This document shows, in pieces, positions 17,359 to 25,673 of a DNA stretch of 60,680 nt (the first letter of the stretch is position 1; the number at the start of each line of letters is the position of its first letter). A program made the translations under genes and the position numbers. The DNA lies in assembly GCA_003478935.1 (NCBI GenBank), contig QUFP01000026.1, positions 1 to 60,680 of the forward strand, written 5' to 3'. Under the pieces are notes generated by a model. That model was not told where the DNA came from and ran no database searches. It was given only the letters and a program-made list of their open reading frames with translations. The DNA is from Firmicutes bacterium AF25-13AC. Lineage in GTDB: Bacteria > Bacillota > Clostridia > Lachnospirales > Lachnospiraceae.

Positions 17359-18294
17359 TCATGCTTGCAAATATGCTTCAATTTTTTCTTTATTAAGCCC
17401 CTCTCCTATCGCGATAATGATCTGCTGACCATTTGCGATTGGATTTAGCTGGCGCTGTGCGGCAGTTGCATTTAATTCAAACCAACCATCTGGTGTCTCA
17501 AGAAAGCCCTTGATACGATGCACATGACCACAGGATGGATCGCCCAAAATTTGAGTTGCTGCATTCAAAATTTGTTCCTTTGTTAATGGCAGATTCATAA
17601 ATGAAAGTGAGGAAAATGATTTATCATCTTCGACATCACGCTTTTGCCAGCTCTCGGTGTGGTAGCCACATGTTAAAATACGATTCCAGTCATCGTTTGT
17701 AAGCTCATCCCATTTCTTCTTCATAACATCTTCTTCTGACAATTTTCTTGTACAAGAAATAGCTTCCATTGCGCGGTTTATATGCGGCAGAATAGTATCT
17801 GACTGTTCTTTTGATGATTCATCAAGCTTGCTTACAAAAACAAGACCTGCATCTGCTGCTTCTGATCCTAGAAGATACTCGGCATCCTTTGACATCTGCT
17901 CTGGCAGTCCTGCATCGGCAATCGCGATAACATTTCCTATCTCATACCATTTATCAAGCGGATCTTCTCTCAGTGCATCAAAAAACTCGTCCACATCAAA
18001 TATACCTGACGGTTCCACAATCACACGGTCATAGCCGCACATCCCCATCGCAATCAACTTTGTCTTTAAACGTCTGCGGTGGCAATCCTTATCGCAGCCG
18101 CCAGAAACCATTTCAAGTTCACATTGATCCCCCATCAGATCCTGTAAAAGCATCATATCTACATTGACAGCACCATAATCATTTTCCAAAATTCCAATGT
18201 TTTTACCGCTGTCAATCAAATATTTTGCATACTTCTTTATGAAAGTAGTCTTTCCTGAACCAAGAAAGCCTGTAATCAAATCAATTTTAACCAT
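17359..18294 (-). CDS. COG0523 (CobW/YeiR-type) GTP-binding protein
   Basis: 311-residue G3E-family GTPase, probably a metal chaperone or metal-enzyme maturation factor. The P-loop GFLGSGKTT is at 9-17. The usual CxCC metal motif is replaced by GGCDKDC (Cys67, Cys71). Switch region VIVEPSGIFDVDEF follows, and the guanine-specificity motif appears as SKLDE (VFVSKLDESS). The C-terminal domain is short. AAGGAGG precedes ATG 18294. It is divergent from the SdpR-like gene. The metal is not predictable from sequence. Confidence 0.9.
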   Translation of the reverse strand: MVKIDLITGFLGSGKTTFIKKYAKYLIDSGKNIGILENDYGAVNVDMMLLQDLMGDQCELEMVSGGCDKDCHRRRLKTKLIAMGMCGYDRVIVEPSGIFDVDEFFDALREDPLDKWYEIGNVIAIADAGLPEQMSKDAEYLLGSEAADAGLVFVSKLDESSKEQSDTILPHINRAMEAISCTRKLSEEDVMKKKWDELTNDDWNRILTCGYHTESWQKRDVEDDKSFSSLSFMNLPLTKEQILNAATQILGDPSCGHVHRIKGFLETPDGWFELNATAAQRQLNPIANGQQIIIAIGEGLNKEKIEAYLQA

Positions 18295-18334
18295 GGTTAG
18301 TTCCTCCTTACTTTGTGATGCACCCCTATTATAC

Positions 18335-18390
18335 TTGACTTTTGCTTGTTTGTGGTATAGAATCTATTTAAAATAATTTTTAAATAGATT
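18335..18390 (+). promoter_or_regulatory. SdpR promoter with 13-bp palindromic operator
   Basis: TTGACT (18335-18340), 17 bases, TAGAAT (18358-18363), followed at once by a perfect inverted repeat AATCTATTTAAAA / TTTTAAATAGATT with a 4-base spacer (18361-18390). The palindrome covers the -10 end and the start region, so an ArsR-type repressor bound here would block its own transcription. Confidence 0.8.
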
Positions 18391-18403
18391 TGAGGTGATA
18401 AGA

Positions 18404-18682
18404 TTGGCCGTTGCAGAAGTGCTAGATGCTCTTGCAGATAAGAATCGGCGCAATATTTTGCTAAAGTTAAAGGAAGGAAAAATCAGCTCAGGTGATCTGG
18501 CAATTGCTCTTGGCATAACGCCACAGGCACTCTCCTATCATCTGGCGAAATTAAAAAAAGCAGACTTGATCTACGAGACACGCGAAAAGAACTTTATTTA
18601 TTATGAACTTGATCTTTCGATTTTGGACGAAACGATCTTGTGGATTACTCAATTGAGAGGAGAGAAAAACAATGAAAAATAA
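18404..18682 (+). CDS. sdpR: ArsR-family autorepressor, SdpR-like
   Basis: About 92-residue winged-helix ArsR-type regulator (EVLDALADKNRRNILLKL helix 1, then GDLAIALGITPQALSYHLAKLKKADLI, the HTH). No metal-binding cysteine motif is present, as in SdpR-type autorepressors. I chose TTG 18404 because GAGG lies 8 bases upstream; GTG 18395 would overlap that site. It overlaps the following SdpI-like gene by 11 bp. In Bacillus subtilis SdpR represses sdpRI until SdpI binds toxin and sequesters it; the same gene order here suggests the same logic. Confidence 0.88.
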   Translation: MAVAEVLDALADKNRRNILLKLKEGKISSGDLAIALGITPQALSYHLAKLKKADLIYETREKNFIYYELDLSILDETILWITQLRGEKNNEK

Positions 18683-19097
18683 GAAATTACTCACGGCGCT
18701 GTATATTATTTTAATGTTTCTTCCACTGATTGCGGTTGTAGTGGCTTATCCATTCCTGCCAGATAAGATACCTGCACACTATGGAATAGACAATCAAGTT
18801 ACGCGTTGGGGAAATAAATCTGAGACTTTTATTTTTCCTATTATTACAATATTCTTTGGATTTTTTATGTATATTGCAGCCCAAAGTACCGCCGAACAAG
18901 AAAAGAAAGAAAGCGGTAGCAAAAAAAATAACAGCACGATCACTTTTATAGCCGGAATTTTAAGTATCATGGTATTTGATATTTTGACCTTCTATTTTCT
19001 CTATGCCGATTTTCACCAGGTAGAAAACCTAAATGATGTGCCATTCTCCCTCACGAAAATTTCATTTGGCATTCTCGGAATTGCCTCATCATTCTAG
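18672..19097 (+). CDS. sdpI: SdpI-like immunity membrane protein, N-terminal part (frameshifted)
   Basis: DUF1648-type domain (PFLPDKIPAHYGIDNQVTRW, about 27-46) between membrane helices at about 5-25 and 55-72, then two more helices. This matches the N-terminal half of SdpI, the membrane protein that confers immunity to the SDP peptide and signals to SdpR. The frame ends at TAG right after GILGIASSF. One extra T near 19094-19096 would continue it into the 19106-19351 frame as SFLGNIMPKLKRN, the natural sequence. Full length would be about 226 residues. Confidence 0.85.
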   Translation: MKNKKLLTALYIILMFLPLIAVVVAYPFLPDKIPAHYGIDNQVTRWGNKSETFIFPIITIFFGFFMYIAAQSTAEQEKKESGSKKNNSTITFIAGILSIMVFDILTFYFLYADFHQVENLNDVPFSLTKISFGILGIASSF

Positions 19098-19105
19098 GAA
19101 ATATC

Positions 19106-19351
19106 ATGCCGAAACTAAAGCGAAATTCCATTATCGGCCTTCGCACCCCATGGAGCATGAAAAACGTTGTCGTTTGGAAAAAAAGCCAGCGGTTCTGCGG
19201 TATTTTATTCATGTTGTCAGGTATCATCATTCTGATATTATGTTTCTTATTAGAAGGAACTTTACTAACGGTTGTTTCTCTGGTATTGTTAGTCAGTGCT
19301 GCAGTTGTAGGTGGTATTTATTCTTACTTGATAGCACAAAAAGAAGCTTGA
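19106..19351 (+). CDS. SdpI-like protein, C-terminal part
   Basis: 81 residues continuing the SdpI-like gene: MPKLKRNSIIGLRTPWSMKN is the diagnostic SdpI family motif (N..G.RTPW), then two membrane helices. The apparent ATG is internal to the natural protein; no ribosome binding site precedes it. See 18672-19097. Confidence 0.82.
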   Translation: MPKLKRNSIIGLRTPWSMKNVVVWKKSQRFCGILFMLSGIIILILCFLLEGTLLTVVSLVLLVSAAVVGGIYSYLIAQKEA

Positions 19352-19402
19352 TTGGAGCCACCGGGACAGTAAAATAGCCAGCGTACCTGTCACCGTGGGC
19401 AA

Positions 19403-19443
19403 AAGAAGCAGGAGAAAATCGTCTCGATTTTCTCCTGCTTCTT
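19403..19443. terminator. Bidirectional terminator between sdpI and aspS
   Basis: 18-bp perfect stem with the loop GTCTC (19421-19425); arms 19403-19420 and 19426-19443. It lies between convergent genes and has short T-rich tails on each strand. Confidence 0.85.
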
Positions 19444-19461
19444 AATATACAAGAAAACAAC

Positions 19462-21225
19462 TTACTCGTCTTTCTTGTCCTCTACGATTTTAATATGAAC
19501 ATCTGCCAGCTGCTTCTCGCTTACTGTAGCCGGTGCGCCCATCATAACATCCTGTGCATTCTTATTCATTGGGAATGGAATAATTTCACGAATGCTGTCC
19601 TCACCTGCAATCAGCATGATCATACGGTCAACACCTGGTGCAATTCCTGCATGCGGCGGAGCACCATAGCAGAATGCGTTATACATAGCCGGGAATTTTG
19701 CCTTTACATCTTCCTCGCCGAGACCAACTAACTGGAATGCCTTAACCATAATCTCTGGATCGTGGTTACGAACAGCGCCTGATGAAAGCTCTACGCCGTT
19801 GCAGACTAAATCATACTGGTAAGCAAGAATATCAAGCGGATTCATAGTCTCAAGTGCCTGTAAACCACCCTGCGGCATAGAGAATGGATTATGGCAGAAC
19901 TCTAATTCGCCAGACTCCTCACCGATCTCATACATCGGGAAGTCAACAACCCAGCAGAACTCATAGCAATCCTTCTTCATATAGCCTTCGAATGAAGTAC
20001 CGATTGTCTTACGGATGACACCTGCTGTCTTCTGAGCAGTCTTTAAGTCACCTGCAGACAGTGCAACGAAATCACCTGCCTTTAAGCCAAGTGCGCTCAC
20101 AACTGCATCCTTGTGATCAACAACAAACTTGGAGATTCCTCCAGTCAGCTCGCCCTTGTCATCTAAACGGAACCAATATGCCTTCTGACCGCTTACTACC
20201 TCAACATCAGCACACATCTTATCGATCTGCTTTCTGGTACCCTTGAAGTTTTCAGCAACGACTGCCTTTACCTTATTTCCTGCAAATGGACCAAAGCCAC
20301 ATTCTGCAAGCACTTCTGTAGCATCCTGAACGATCAGGCTGATACGAAGATCCGGCTTATCAGAACCATACTTGTCCATTGCCTCAAGATATGGGATTCT
20401 CTTAAACGGCGGCTTTGATGCCTCATGGTAAATACCATACTTTGCAAAGATTGGTGGAAGAACATCCTCAAGAATCTCAAATACGTCTTCCTGATCAGCA
20501 AATGCCATCTCCATATCAAGCTGATAAAACTCACCCGGAGAACGGTCTGCTCTTGCATCCTCATCACGGAAGCACGGAGCAATCTGGAAATAACGGTCAA
20601 TTCCAGAGGTCATAAGAAGCTGCTTGAACTGCTGCGGAGCCTGTGGAAGAGCATAAAACTTGCCCGGATGATTTCTTGCCGGAACAAGATAATCTCTTGC
20701 ACCCTCTGGAGAAGAACATGTAAGGATTGGTGTTGTGATTTCCATAAAATCATGACCAATCATAGAAGCACGAAGATCTGCAACAACCTTGCTTCTCAAA
20801 ACAATCTTCGACTTAACCTGCGGATTTCTCAGATCCAGATAACGATATTTCAGACGAACATTCTCATCTGCTTCCTTTGAATGGTTAATCTGGAACGGAA
20901 GCTCGTTGTAACGGCACTTTCCAAGAACTGTAAGCTTACTTGGAACTACCTCGATCTCTCCTGTTGGAAGATTTGCGTTCTTAGAACTGCGCTCTCTTAC
21001 AGTTCCAATAATTTCGATTGTAGACTCATAGTTGATAGAAGACAGCTGCTCCATGATTTCCTCTGTCTCTACTACAATCTGTGTCGTTCCGTAAAAGTCT
21101 CTCAAAATCAAAAATCCAAGATTCTTGCTGACCTTACGGAGATTTTCATACCAGCCGACAAGCTTTACTTCCTCGCCGACATTTGCCAGTCTTAACTGGC
21201 CACAATTGTGTGTACGTCCCTGCAT
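19462..21225 (-). CDS. aspS: Aspartyl-tRNA synthetase
   Basis: 587-residue class II synthetase of the bacterial type, which charges tRNA with aspartate. N-terminal anticodon-binding OB fold (about 1-105), the catalytic core with the motif 2 loop QAPQQFKQLLMTSGIDRYFQ and FRDEDARADR, the bacterial GAD insertion (about 290-405), and motif 3 GIAPGVDRMIMLIAG near the C-terminus. I chose ATG 21225 (MQGRTHNCGQ), with AAAGGATATAATACC upstream; the open frame upstream is an artefact overlapping the signal peptidase gene. It has its own promoter and no T-box-like leader. Confidence 0.96.
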   Translation of the reverse strand: MQGRTHNCGQLRLANVGEEVKLVGWYENLRKVSKNLGFLILRDFYGTTQIVVETEEIMEQLSSINYESTIEIIGTVRERSSKNANLPTGEIEVVPSKLTVLGKCRYNELPFQINHSKEADENVRLKYRYLDLRNPQVKSKIVLRSKVVADLRASMIGHDFMEITTPILTCSSPEGARDYLVPARNHPGKFYALPQAPQQFKQLLMTSGIDRYFQIAPCFRDEDARADRSPGEFYQLDMEMAFADQEDVFEILEDVLPPIFAKYGIYHEASKPPFKRIPYLEAMDKYGSDKPDLRISLIVQDATEVLAECGFGPFAGNKVKAVVAENFKGTRKQIDKMCADVEVVSGQKAYWFRLDDKGELTGGISKFVVDHKDAVVSALGLKAGDFVALSAGDLKTAQKTAGVIRKTIGTSFEGYMKKDCYEFCWVVDFPMYEIGEESGELEFCHNPFSMPQGGLQALETMNPLDILAYQYDLVCNGVELSSGAVRNHDPEIMVKAFQLVGLGEEDVKAKFPAMYNAFCYGAPPHAGIAPGVDRMIMLIAGEDSIREIIPFPMNKNAQDVMMGAPATVSEKQLADVHIKIVEDKKDE

Positions 21226-21277
21226 AGGTATTATATCCTTTCTAGACCACCTGTAGATTCTAGCTTTTTTCGTTACG

Positions 21278-21306
21278 ATTATATCATTCACGTTCTTTAA
21301 AGTCAA
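21278..21306 (-). promoter_or_regulatory. Promoter of aspS
   Basis: Minus strand TTGACT (21301-21306), 17 bases, TATAAT (21278-21283), about 53 bp upstream of the aspS start. Confidence 0.8.
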
Positions 21307-21341
21307 TAAGCCTCCGGGGCACGATGTGTGAACTGTATGGC

Positions 21342-21950
21342 TCACTTCTTTTGTTCTCGTTCTGCCCGAAGTGCCTGAATCGCTTCTTTGACCGCTGCCT
21401 CCTCTTCCTCTTTTGCAATCGTTTTTGCAAGACGAACTGTATGGACAAGGTTTGTAATCAATATTGCTGCCAGCGGAATCAAAATGAGCGGAATAAAGAT
21501 TAACGGATTTGCTGCTAGACGCGAAAGCTTTCCAAGAAAAAGCGATGACCAAATCACTTTTCCAATCAAATAGCGTGACTGCGCATCATATAAATCTGCT
21601 GCATTATTCGCATCTCCCTTTGTCGTGTAGATGTAATTGTCTCCATCTTGGCTAATCGAAACCACGCGGTGCGTGTTGACTGCTCCCTCAAGTGCCGGAT
21701 CAGTTGAGTAAAAGGAGATCACATCTCCCTCCATGATTTCTTTTGGATCTGTTTTTTTTACTACAAGCAGTGTGTCAGTCGCATATGTTGGTTCCATACT
21801 TCCTGTCGTGATACGAAGCATTGTAAAGCCAAAAATATTAGGTGGCTTTCCAGGCTCAGTAAAAAGAACCATACACAAAATTACAATTGCTGCCGCTATG
21901 ACAAGAACAGAAAGCGTATTTATGACACCGCAGATTATCTTTCTTATCAT
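21342..21950 (-). CDS. sipW: Signal peptidase I, SipW/ER type (second copy)
   Basis: 202-residue membrane peptidase. N-terminal helix (about 7-30), catalytic region with TTGSMEPT (Ser51) and NTHRVV (His94), the Ser-His arrangement of SipW and ER signal peptidases rather than the Ser-Lys dyad, and KGDANN (about 111-116). A second hydrophobic stretch (about 148-168) and a charged Glu/Ala-rich tail follow. It is the last gene of the exported-protein operon; its ATG overlaps the stop of the coiled-coil gene by one base. It differs strongly from the other copy at 25674, so the two probably divide substrates or act sequentially (inference). Confidence 0.93.
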   Translation of the reverse strand: MIRKIICGVINTLSVLVIAAAIVILCMVLFTEPGKPPNIFGFTMLRITTGSMEPTYATDTLLVVKKTDPKEIMEGDVISFYSTDPALEGAVNTHRVVSISQDGDNYIYTTKGDANNAADLYDAQSRYLIGKVIWSSLFLGKLSRLAANPLIFIPLILIPLAAILITNLVHTVRLAKTIAKEEEEAAVKEAIQALRAEREQKK

Positions 21951-23707
21951 TATTTGTTTTCATCCTCTTTCTGATCTGATTTATCATGCTCGTCATTGTC
22001 AGCATTTACAATATCAGTTGAAGTATCTGCAGCCGCTTTACGGCCTCGAAGTGCATTTACAATATAGTGTGACAGTGAGTTTGCCTTTGCTTTTTCAAGT
22101 GCTTTCTCCTTGTCAATGCGGTCTTTTTCTGCCTGCTCGAGTGCTTGTTTGAGCTTTGCCTGAAGCTCTTCTATTTTTTTAGCAGACTCAGTTTCGATGT
22201 GCTCAATGTGCTCACTTGCCTCTTTGTTGGTGCGGTCAATTGCATCATTGGACTGACTCTGAATCGACTCAATCTGCTCTTTCGACTGACTTTGAATCGA
22301 CTCGATTTGAGCTGCAGTTTCGCTTTGAATGGATTCGATTCGCTCTTTTGCCTGACGTTCAATCAAATCAATCTGGGCCTTCGACTCGCTCTTGGCAGTT
22401 TCAATCTGGGCTGCTGCCTCTTCTCTTGCCTGTGCAACCTGTCTTTCTGCCTCGCTCTGCGTGCTCTCAACCGTCTTTCTCGCCTCGTCCTTGGTTGCCT
22501 CTAGCTGCTCTTTTAGACTCTGTGCTTCACTTTTAGCTGCTTTTAATTCTACTTCAGCATTTTTCTTTGCTTCCTCAGCTTCGCTCTGGACTGCCTCGAC
22601 TGCCTGCTTTGCCTCATTCTCAGCATTGTCAATTGCAAGTCTTGCCTCGGCATCGGCTTTTTCTATTGCCGCCTGAAGCTCTTCTTTTGCTTTCTTCTCC
22701 TCGACAAGCTTTGCCTCTAGTGCATTTTTTTGCTCCTCGATCTGGGCACGCTTTTGTTCTAGCTCGTCCATCTGCTGAGTCAGTGCGTCAAGCTGCCATT
22801 CTAGATCAGATGCTGACTGCTGAAGCTCAGCAAGGCTATTTTCAAGTTCTTCTCGATTCGCTGTCTCCTCTGCTAACTTTGCCTCGGCATCAAGCTGAGC
22901 CTGTGTGACCTCCTCGATAAAGACCTTTCTCACTTCGACATCTGGGATATCACAGTTATCCACAATTTCTTCCTGAATTTTTTTGATAAACTTTGGTTTA
23001 ACTGGCCTACGTTTTTTCATTGCAATCTCGGTAAGCTTTCTAGGATCTGATTCAAGAAGACTCTTAAATATCGTGTAATTTGTAATCAAGTTGATGTACA
23101 TCTGAGTCTGATACTCTTCATCAAACTCAAGTGCCGTATCCTGCTCCTCTATGCTGTAGCCCACCTCATCGTAGCTTTCGATAAACTGCCACAGCTTGTA
23201 GCAATTTCTATAATCTGGATCCTTCATCATCAAATTTGTTCGCTGAATCGGACTTCTTACCTTCGCACAGCCATTCATAATATCGCAAAAAGAGCTGGCG
23301 CGAAGTGTTCTTGACATACGGCGCACACGGTCGATTCTCTTAAAAAGATCCATGTTGTCATTGTCATTTTCGGCAAAACTCTGGCGGTTTTTGACAGTCA
23401 TCTCAACCTTGTAGGAAATCTCTTCGTAGGCATCGTCTATTTTGCTCTCCATACACATCGTATTGCATGTCTCATCGCCTGTAGACCAGAAAATGACATC
23501 CGTTCTCTTATCAACAAATGCAAAGAGACGCTGAATCAGATGATAGACAAAACGATTCTCATACAAATCAAAGCTTTCTTCTGTTGTTACATTTAAAACC
23601 TCGTTGGCTGTATGTCGCCCTTTGCATTTGTTGTAATAACTGCGTATTCTGGCTAAGGTGACGCACACTGTCTGCTGTGATCTTCCTGGCCAATGCCACT
23701 GGAACAA
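21950..23707 (-). CDS. DUF2357-like protein with long coiled coil, main part (frameshifted)
   Basis: Real sequence begins near residue 39 (VLNVTTEESFDLYENRFVYH), which resembles the DUF2357 region of McrC-like partners of AAA ATPases. Residues before that are out of frame. An alpha-helical middle (to about 260) is followed by about 280 residues of Glu/Ala/Gln/Lys-rich coiled coil (about 264-545, with repeated IESIQSQS-type heptads), then a basic segment and an acidic tail. No PD-(D/E)xK nuclease motif is visible. The start of the gene lies in 23568-23954; two single-base insertions (near 23602-23606 and 23621-23623) join the frames as LLQQMQKGDIQPNEVLNV, giving about 668 residues. It is probably cytosolic and partners the upstream AAA ATPase. 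Confidence 0.75.
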   Translation of the reverse strand: MFQWHWPGRSQQTVCVTLARIRSYYNKCKGRHTANEVLNVTTEESFDLYENRFVYHLIQRLFAFVDKRTDVIFWSTGDETCNTMCMESKIDDAYEEISYKVEMTVKNRQSFAENDNDNMDLFKRIDRVRRMSRTLRASSFCDIMNGCAKVRSPIQRTNLMMKDPDYRNCYKLWQFIESYDEVGYSIEEQDTALEFDEEYQTQMYINLITNYTIFKSLLESDPRKLTEIAMKKRRPVKPKFIKKIQEEIVDNCDIPDVEVRKVFIEEVTQAQLDAEAKLAEETANREELENSLAELQQSASDLEWQLDALTQQMDELEQKRAQIEEQKNALEAKLVEEKKAKEELQAAIEKADAEARLAIDNAENEAKQAVEAVQSEAEEAKKNAEVELKAAKSEAQSLKEQLEATKDEARKTVESTQSEAERQVAQAREEAAAQIETAKSESKAQIDLIERQAKERIESIQSETAAQIESIQSQSKEQIESIQSQSNDAIDRTNKEASEHIEHIETESAKKIEELQAKLKQALEQAEKDRIDKEKALEKAKANSLSHYIVNALRGRKAAADTSTDIVNADNDEHDKSDQKEDENK

Positions 23708-23954
23708 CTTCTTCAGTCGTTGCGATGAAACGGCGCGGCTTATCCACGATATTAAAAATCGACGTCAGACCTTCTTCTACAACTGTAAGCCACCGTTCAT
23801 CCACCACCTTGTGAAGGACGCGATTGTTTTGACGAATCGTGTTATTTCCTGCCTGAACAATCTCAAACAGGTATTGGAAATACCTGTCATTTTCCAGAGT
23901 TCGTTCTACTTTATTCGTATATTTCGTATATAAATCATTGATCGTATTTGCCAT
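23568..23954 (-). CDS. DUF2357-like protein, N-terminal part (frameshifted)
   Basis: First about 112 residues of the coiled-coil gene: MANTINDLYTKYTNKVERTL to SVRHLSQNTQLLQQMQ are in the natural frame and the rest is out of frame. The run PRRFIATTEEVVPVALARKI, followed by a hydrophilic SVRHLSQNTQ, resembles the part of DUF2357 proteins just before the conserved ENRF segment. It starts 27 bp after the AAA ATPase ends. Confidence 0.72.
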   Translation of the reverse strand: MANTINDLYTKYTNKVERTLENDRYFQYLFEIVQAGNNTIRQNNRVLHKVVDERWLTVVEEGLTSIFNIVDKPRRFIATTEEVVPVALARKITADSVRHLSQNTQLLQQMQRATYSQRGFKCNNRRKL

Positions 23955-23981
23955 CCTGACTCCCCAAAGTTAAAAGAACTG

Positions 23982-24212
23982 TTAGTACAAATTTTGTATA
24001 CGTCTCAAGTATGCCTTACTATCCTGCATTTCAGCTTTTCCAAACAGCTTATCAATATAAGTAATCAGCCCTGTAATCTCGTCTCTTACAAATGTGACGT
24101 TCATGCTTTCAAATTTCTTAAGAACCTTACGCGCAACGATATAATCCATGCCTCCCAGCTCAGTTCCGCCGCAGGCTACATAAACTGGGATGAAATCATA
24201 AAGCTGCTTCAT
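23982..24212 (-). CDS. McrB-like AAA ATPase, C-terminal part (frameshifted)
   Basis: 76 residues that continue the AAA ATPase 24209-25348. Near 24234-24239 one missing base would give RFQLSFGNRIMKQLYDF across the junction. The segment is helical (KVLKKFESMNVTFVRDEITG) and would be the lid and tail of the ATPase. It ends 27 bp before the DUF2357-like gene. Confidence 0.72.
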   Translation of the reverse strand: MKQLYDFIPVYVACGGTELGGMDYIVARKVLKKFESMNVTFVRDEITGLITYIDKLFGKAEMQDSKAYLRRIQNLY

Positions 24213-25348
24213 AATACGGTTTCCAAAGGAAAGCTGAAACGTGTGATAAGATAATTATCGAGTTTTTGCATTTTATCCATAAGCTCATCACTAATTGGAT
24301 AATCCACCTGTGCCTTTTGAAACAGATATTCCAAATGCTCTGCCGTAACATTACAGTGCGGCTGAACTTCACACTCAAATGCATCGGCACGCTCATTTAA
24401 TTCTATTGGCATCGCACGGTCATATACCTTATCAGTAATCGTGAAGGTGGAATCATCATTATTTGCTGTTCCGATAAACCATGTAGAATCAGCCACATGA
24501 ATTTTACCGCCATCCATCTTAATTGGATCGCCATCCCATGCTGTAGGCACAAGGTCAAGCACCCACTCGTCCTTATTTGGCATTTCAAGGACAGAAAGCA
24601 TTTCAGCAAAATAATACTCAATTCGTGCCAGGTTCATCTCATCAAGCACAATAAGCGTTGGGTCTGGTCTGTAGTTCGCCTCATACAGCGCACGCAAAAA
24701 CTCAGTCTCGTTAAAACGCTTTGAAAACTCATTGAAATAACCAAGCAGCTCCGTGCGATCACGAAATGATGGCTGTACCGATACAATAGTTGACGGATTG
24801 GACAGATAACGACTAAACGAATATGGAAGACTAGTTTTACCAGTACCTGAGATACCTTCCAAAATCAGAAGCTTGCTGGCTGCCATACCTGCAACAAAAC
24901 GGCGCACAATCTCAGGTGTGTAGTAAAGTTTCATCTGGCTGGCTGCATATCGGCGGTATCCTTCTGCAAACTCCTGAAGCGAAATCTCGTTATCATATTC
25001 AGGAGGTGTAAGCGCTGCATACTTTTCATCCACAAGTGTTAATTTCGGGAAACGATGCTCAATGTTAAGCTTCGCTTCGGATAAAACAGCCTGAACAATT
25101 GGTGCTCCTGCACCACCTGCTCCTGCTGAAAGCTTTCCATGGGACTGTGCCGCTGCCGCTGCAAGCGCTGCAGTTCCTGGAAGCGGCATATTTGGATTGG
25201 CTGCGCTTGCAGCAGATGCGCTGTTTGTAACGGCATCAACTGTTGGAATCACATCATCTGTAAGCGCCGATGCACCCATATACGGAATGCGCTCAGTTCC
25301 GCCCATCGCATTAACCTTAAGTGCTAAAATGCTGTTTTTCTCATCCAT
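24209..25348 (-). CDS. McrB-like AAA+ ATPase, main part (frameshifted)
   Basis: 379 residues in frame. An Ala/Gly-rich low-complexity segment (about 41-85) precedes an AAA_5/McrB-like module: Walker A GISGTGKT (165-172), Walker B LIVLDEMN (232-239), sensor I WFIGTANND (290-298), and a DRAMPIEL arginine-containing segment (about 310-317). Such ATPases drive remodelling of a partner complex. The partner here is probably the DUF2357-like coiled-coil protein. ATG 25348 has only a poor site; the same frame stays open upstream with a coiled-coil-like sequence (DNATLYKEIGRLNKQVL), so the true start may be further up. The last residues after NYLITRF are out of frame and continue in 23982-24212. Confidence 0.85.
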   Translation of the reverse strand: MDEKNSILALKVNAMGGTERIPYMGASALTDDVIPTVDAVTNSASAASAANPNMPLPGTAALAAAAAQSHGKLSAGAGGAGAPIVQAVLSEAKLNIEHRFPKLTLVDEKYAALTPPEYDNEISLQEFAEGYRRYAASQMKLYYTPEIVRRFVAGMAASKLLILEGISGTGKTSLPYSFSRYLSNPSTIVSVQPSFRDRTELLGYFNEFSKRFNETEFLRALYEANYRPDPTLIVLDEMNLARIEYYFAEMLSVLEMPNKDEWVLDLVPTAWDGDPIKMDGGKIHVADSTWFIGTANNDDSTFTITDKVYDRAMPIELNERADAFECEVQPHCNVTAEHLEYLFQKAQVDYPISDELMDKMQKLDNYLITRFSFPLETVL

Positions 25349-25368
25349 CAGTGACAGAACCTGCTTAT

Positions 25369-25671
25369 TTAAGCGTCCAATCTCCTTGTAAAGCGTTGCA
25401 TTGTCACTCTTATCTGTTTTAGCTGATGGCGAAGAATCGCATGACGCACAATAATTACAAGAAGTAAAATTGGAATCGCAATTAAAATCAGCATTAAGAT
25501 TACAGAGAGAATTTTTCCTGTAATGCTAAGCGTTGGAAAATATGTAAAAAAGATATTAAAATACTGTACCCAGCCGGTGATAAATAACGTCAAAAAACCT
25601 GCCAGCCATGTCACAATATTGTAAACGACCTGAGACAAAACTTCATAGGCAAATTTTAAGAATTCACTCAC
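25369..25671 (-). CDS. Small membrane protein of the SipW operon
   Basis: 100 residues with two hydrophobic segments (about 17-35 and 52-75) and a basic C-terminal tail (RHQLKQIRVTMQRFTRR). I do not recognise a family. It begins 2 bases after the upstream signal peptidase and is followed at once by the AAA ATPase, so it is surely co-transcribed. It could anchor the ATPase complex to the membrane (inference only). Confidence 0.72.
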   Translation of the reverse strand: MSEFLKFAYEVLSQVVYNIVTWLAGFLTLFITGWVQYFNIFFTYFPTLSITGKILSVILMLILIAIPILLLVIIVRHAILRHQLKQIRVTMQRFTRRLDA

Positions 25672-25673
25672 AA

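Noticed and set aside
21226..21341. T-box leader before aspS
   Set aside because: No T-box consensus, specifier stem or terminator seen in this short leader.
21226..21552. N-terminal extension of aspS to 696 residues
   Set aside because: The extension is unlike any AspRS and overlaps the signal peptidase gene; the real ATG with binding site is at 21225 and a strong promoter lies inside the extension.
22145..22908. Several long + ORFs rich in Leu, Ser and Ala
   Set aside because: They are the antisense of a repetitive coiled coil; long open frames there follow from biased codon content.
21950..25348. McrBC-type restriction or phage-defence island
   Set aside because: ATPase resembles McrB, but no nuclease motif, no methylase, and neighbours are signal peptidases and exported proteins.
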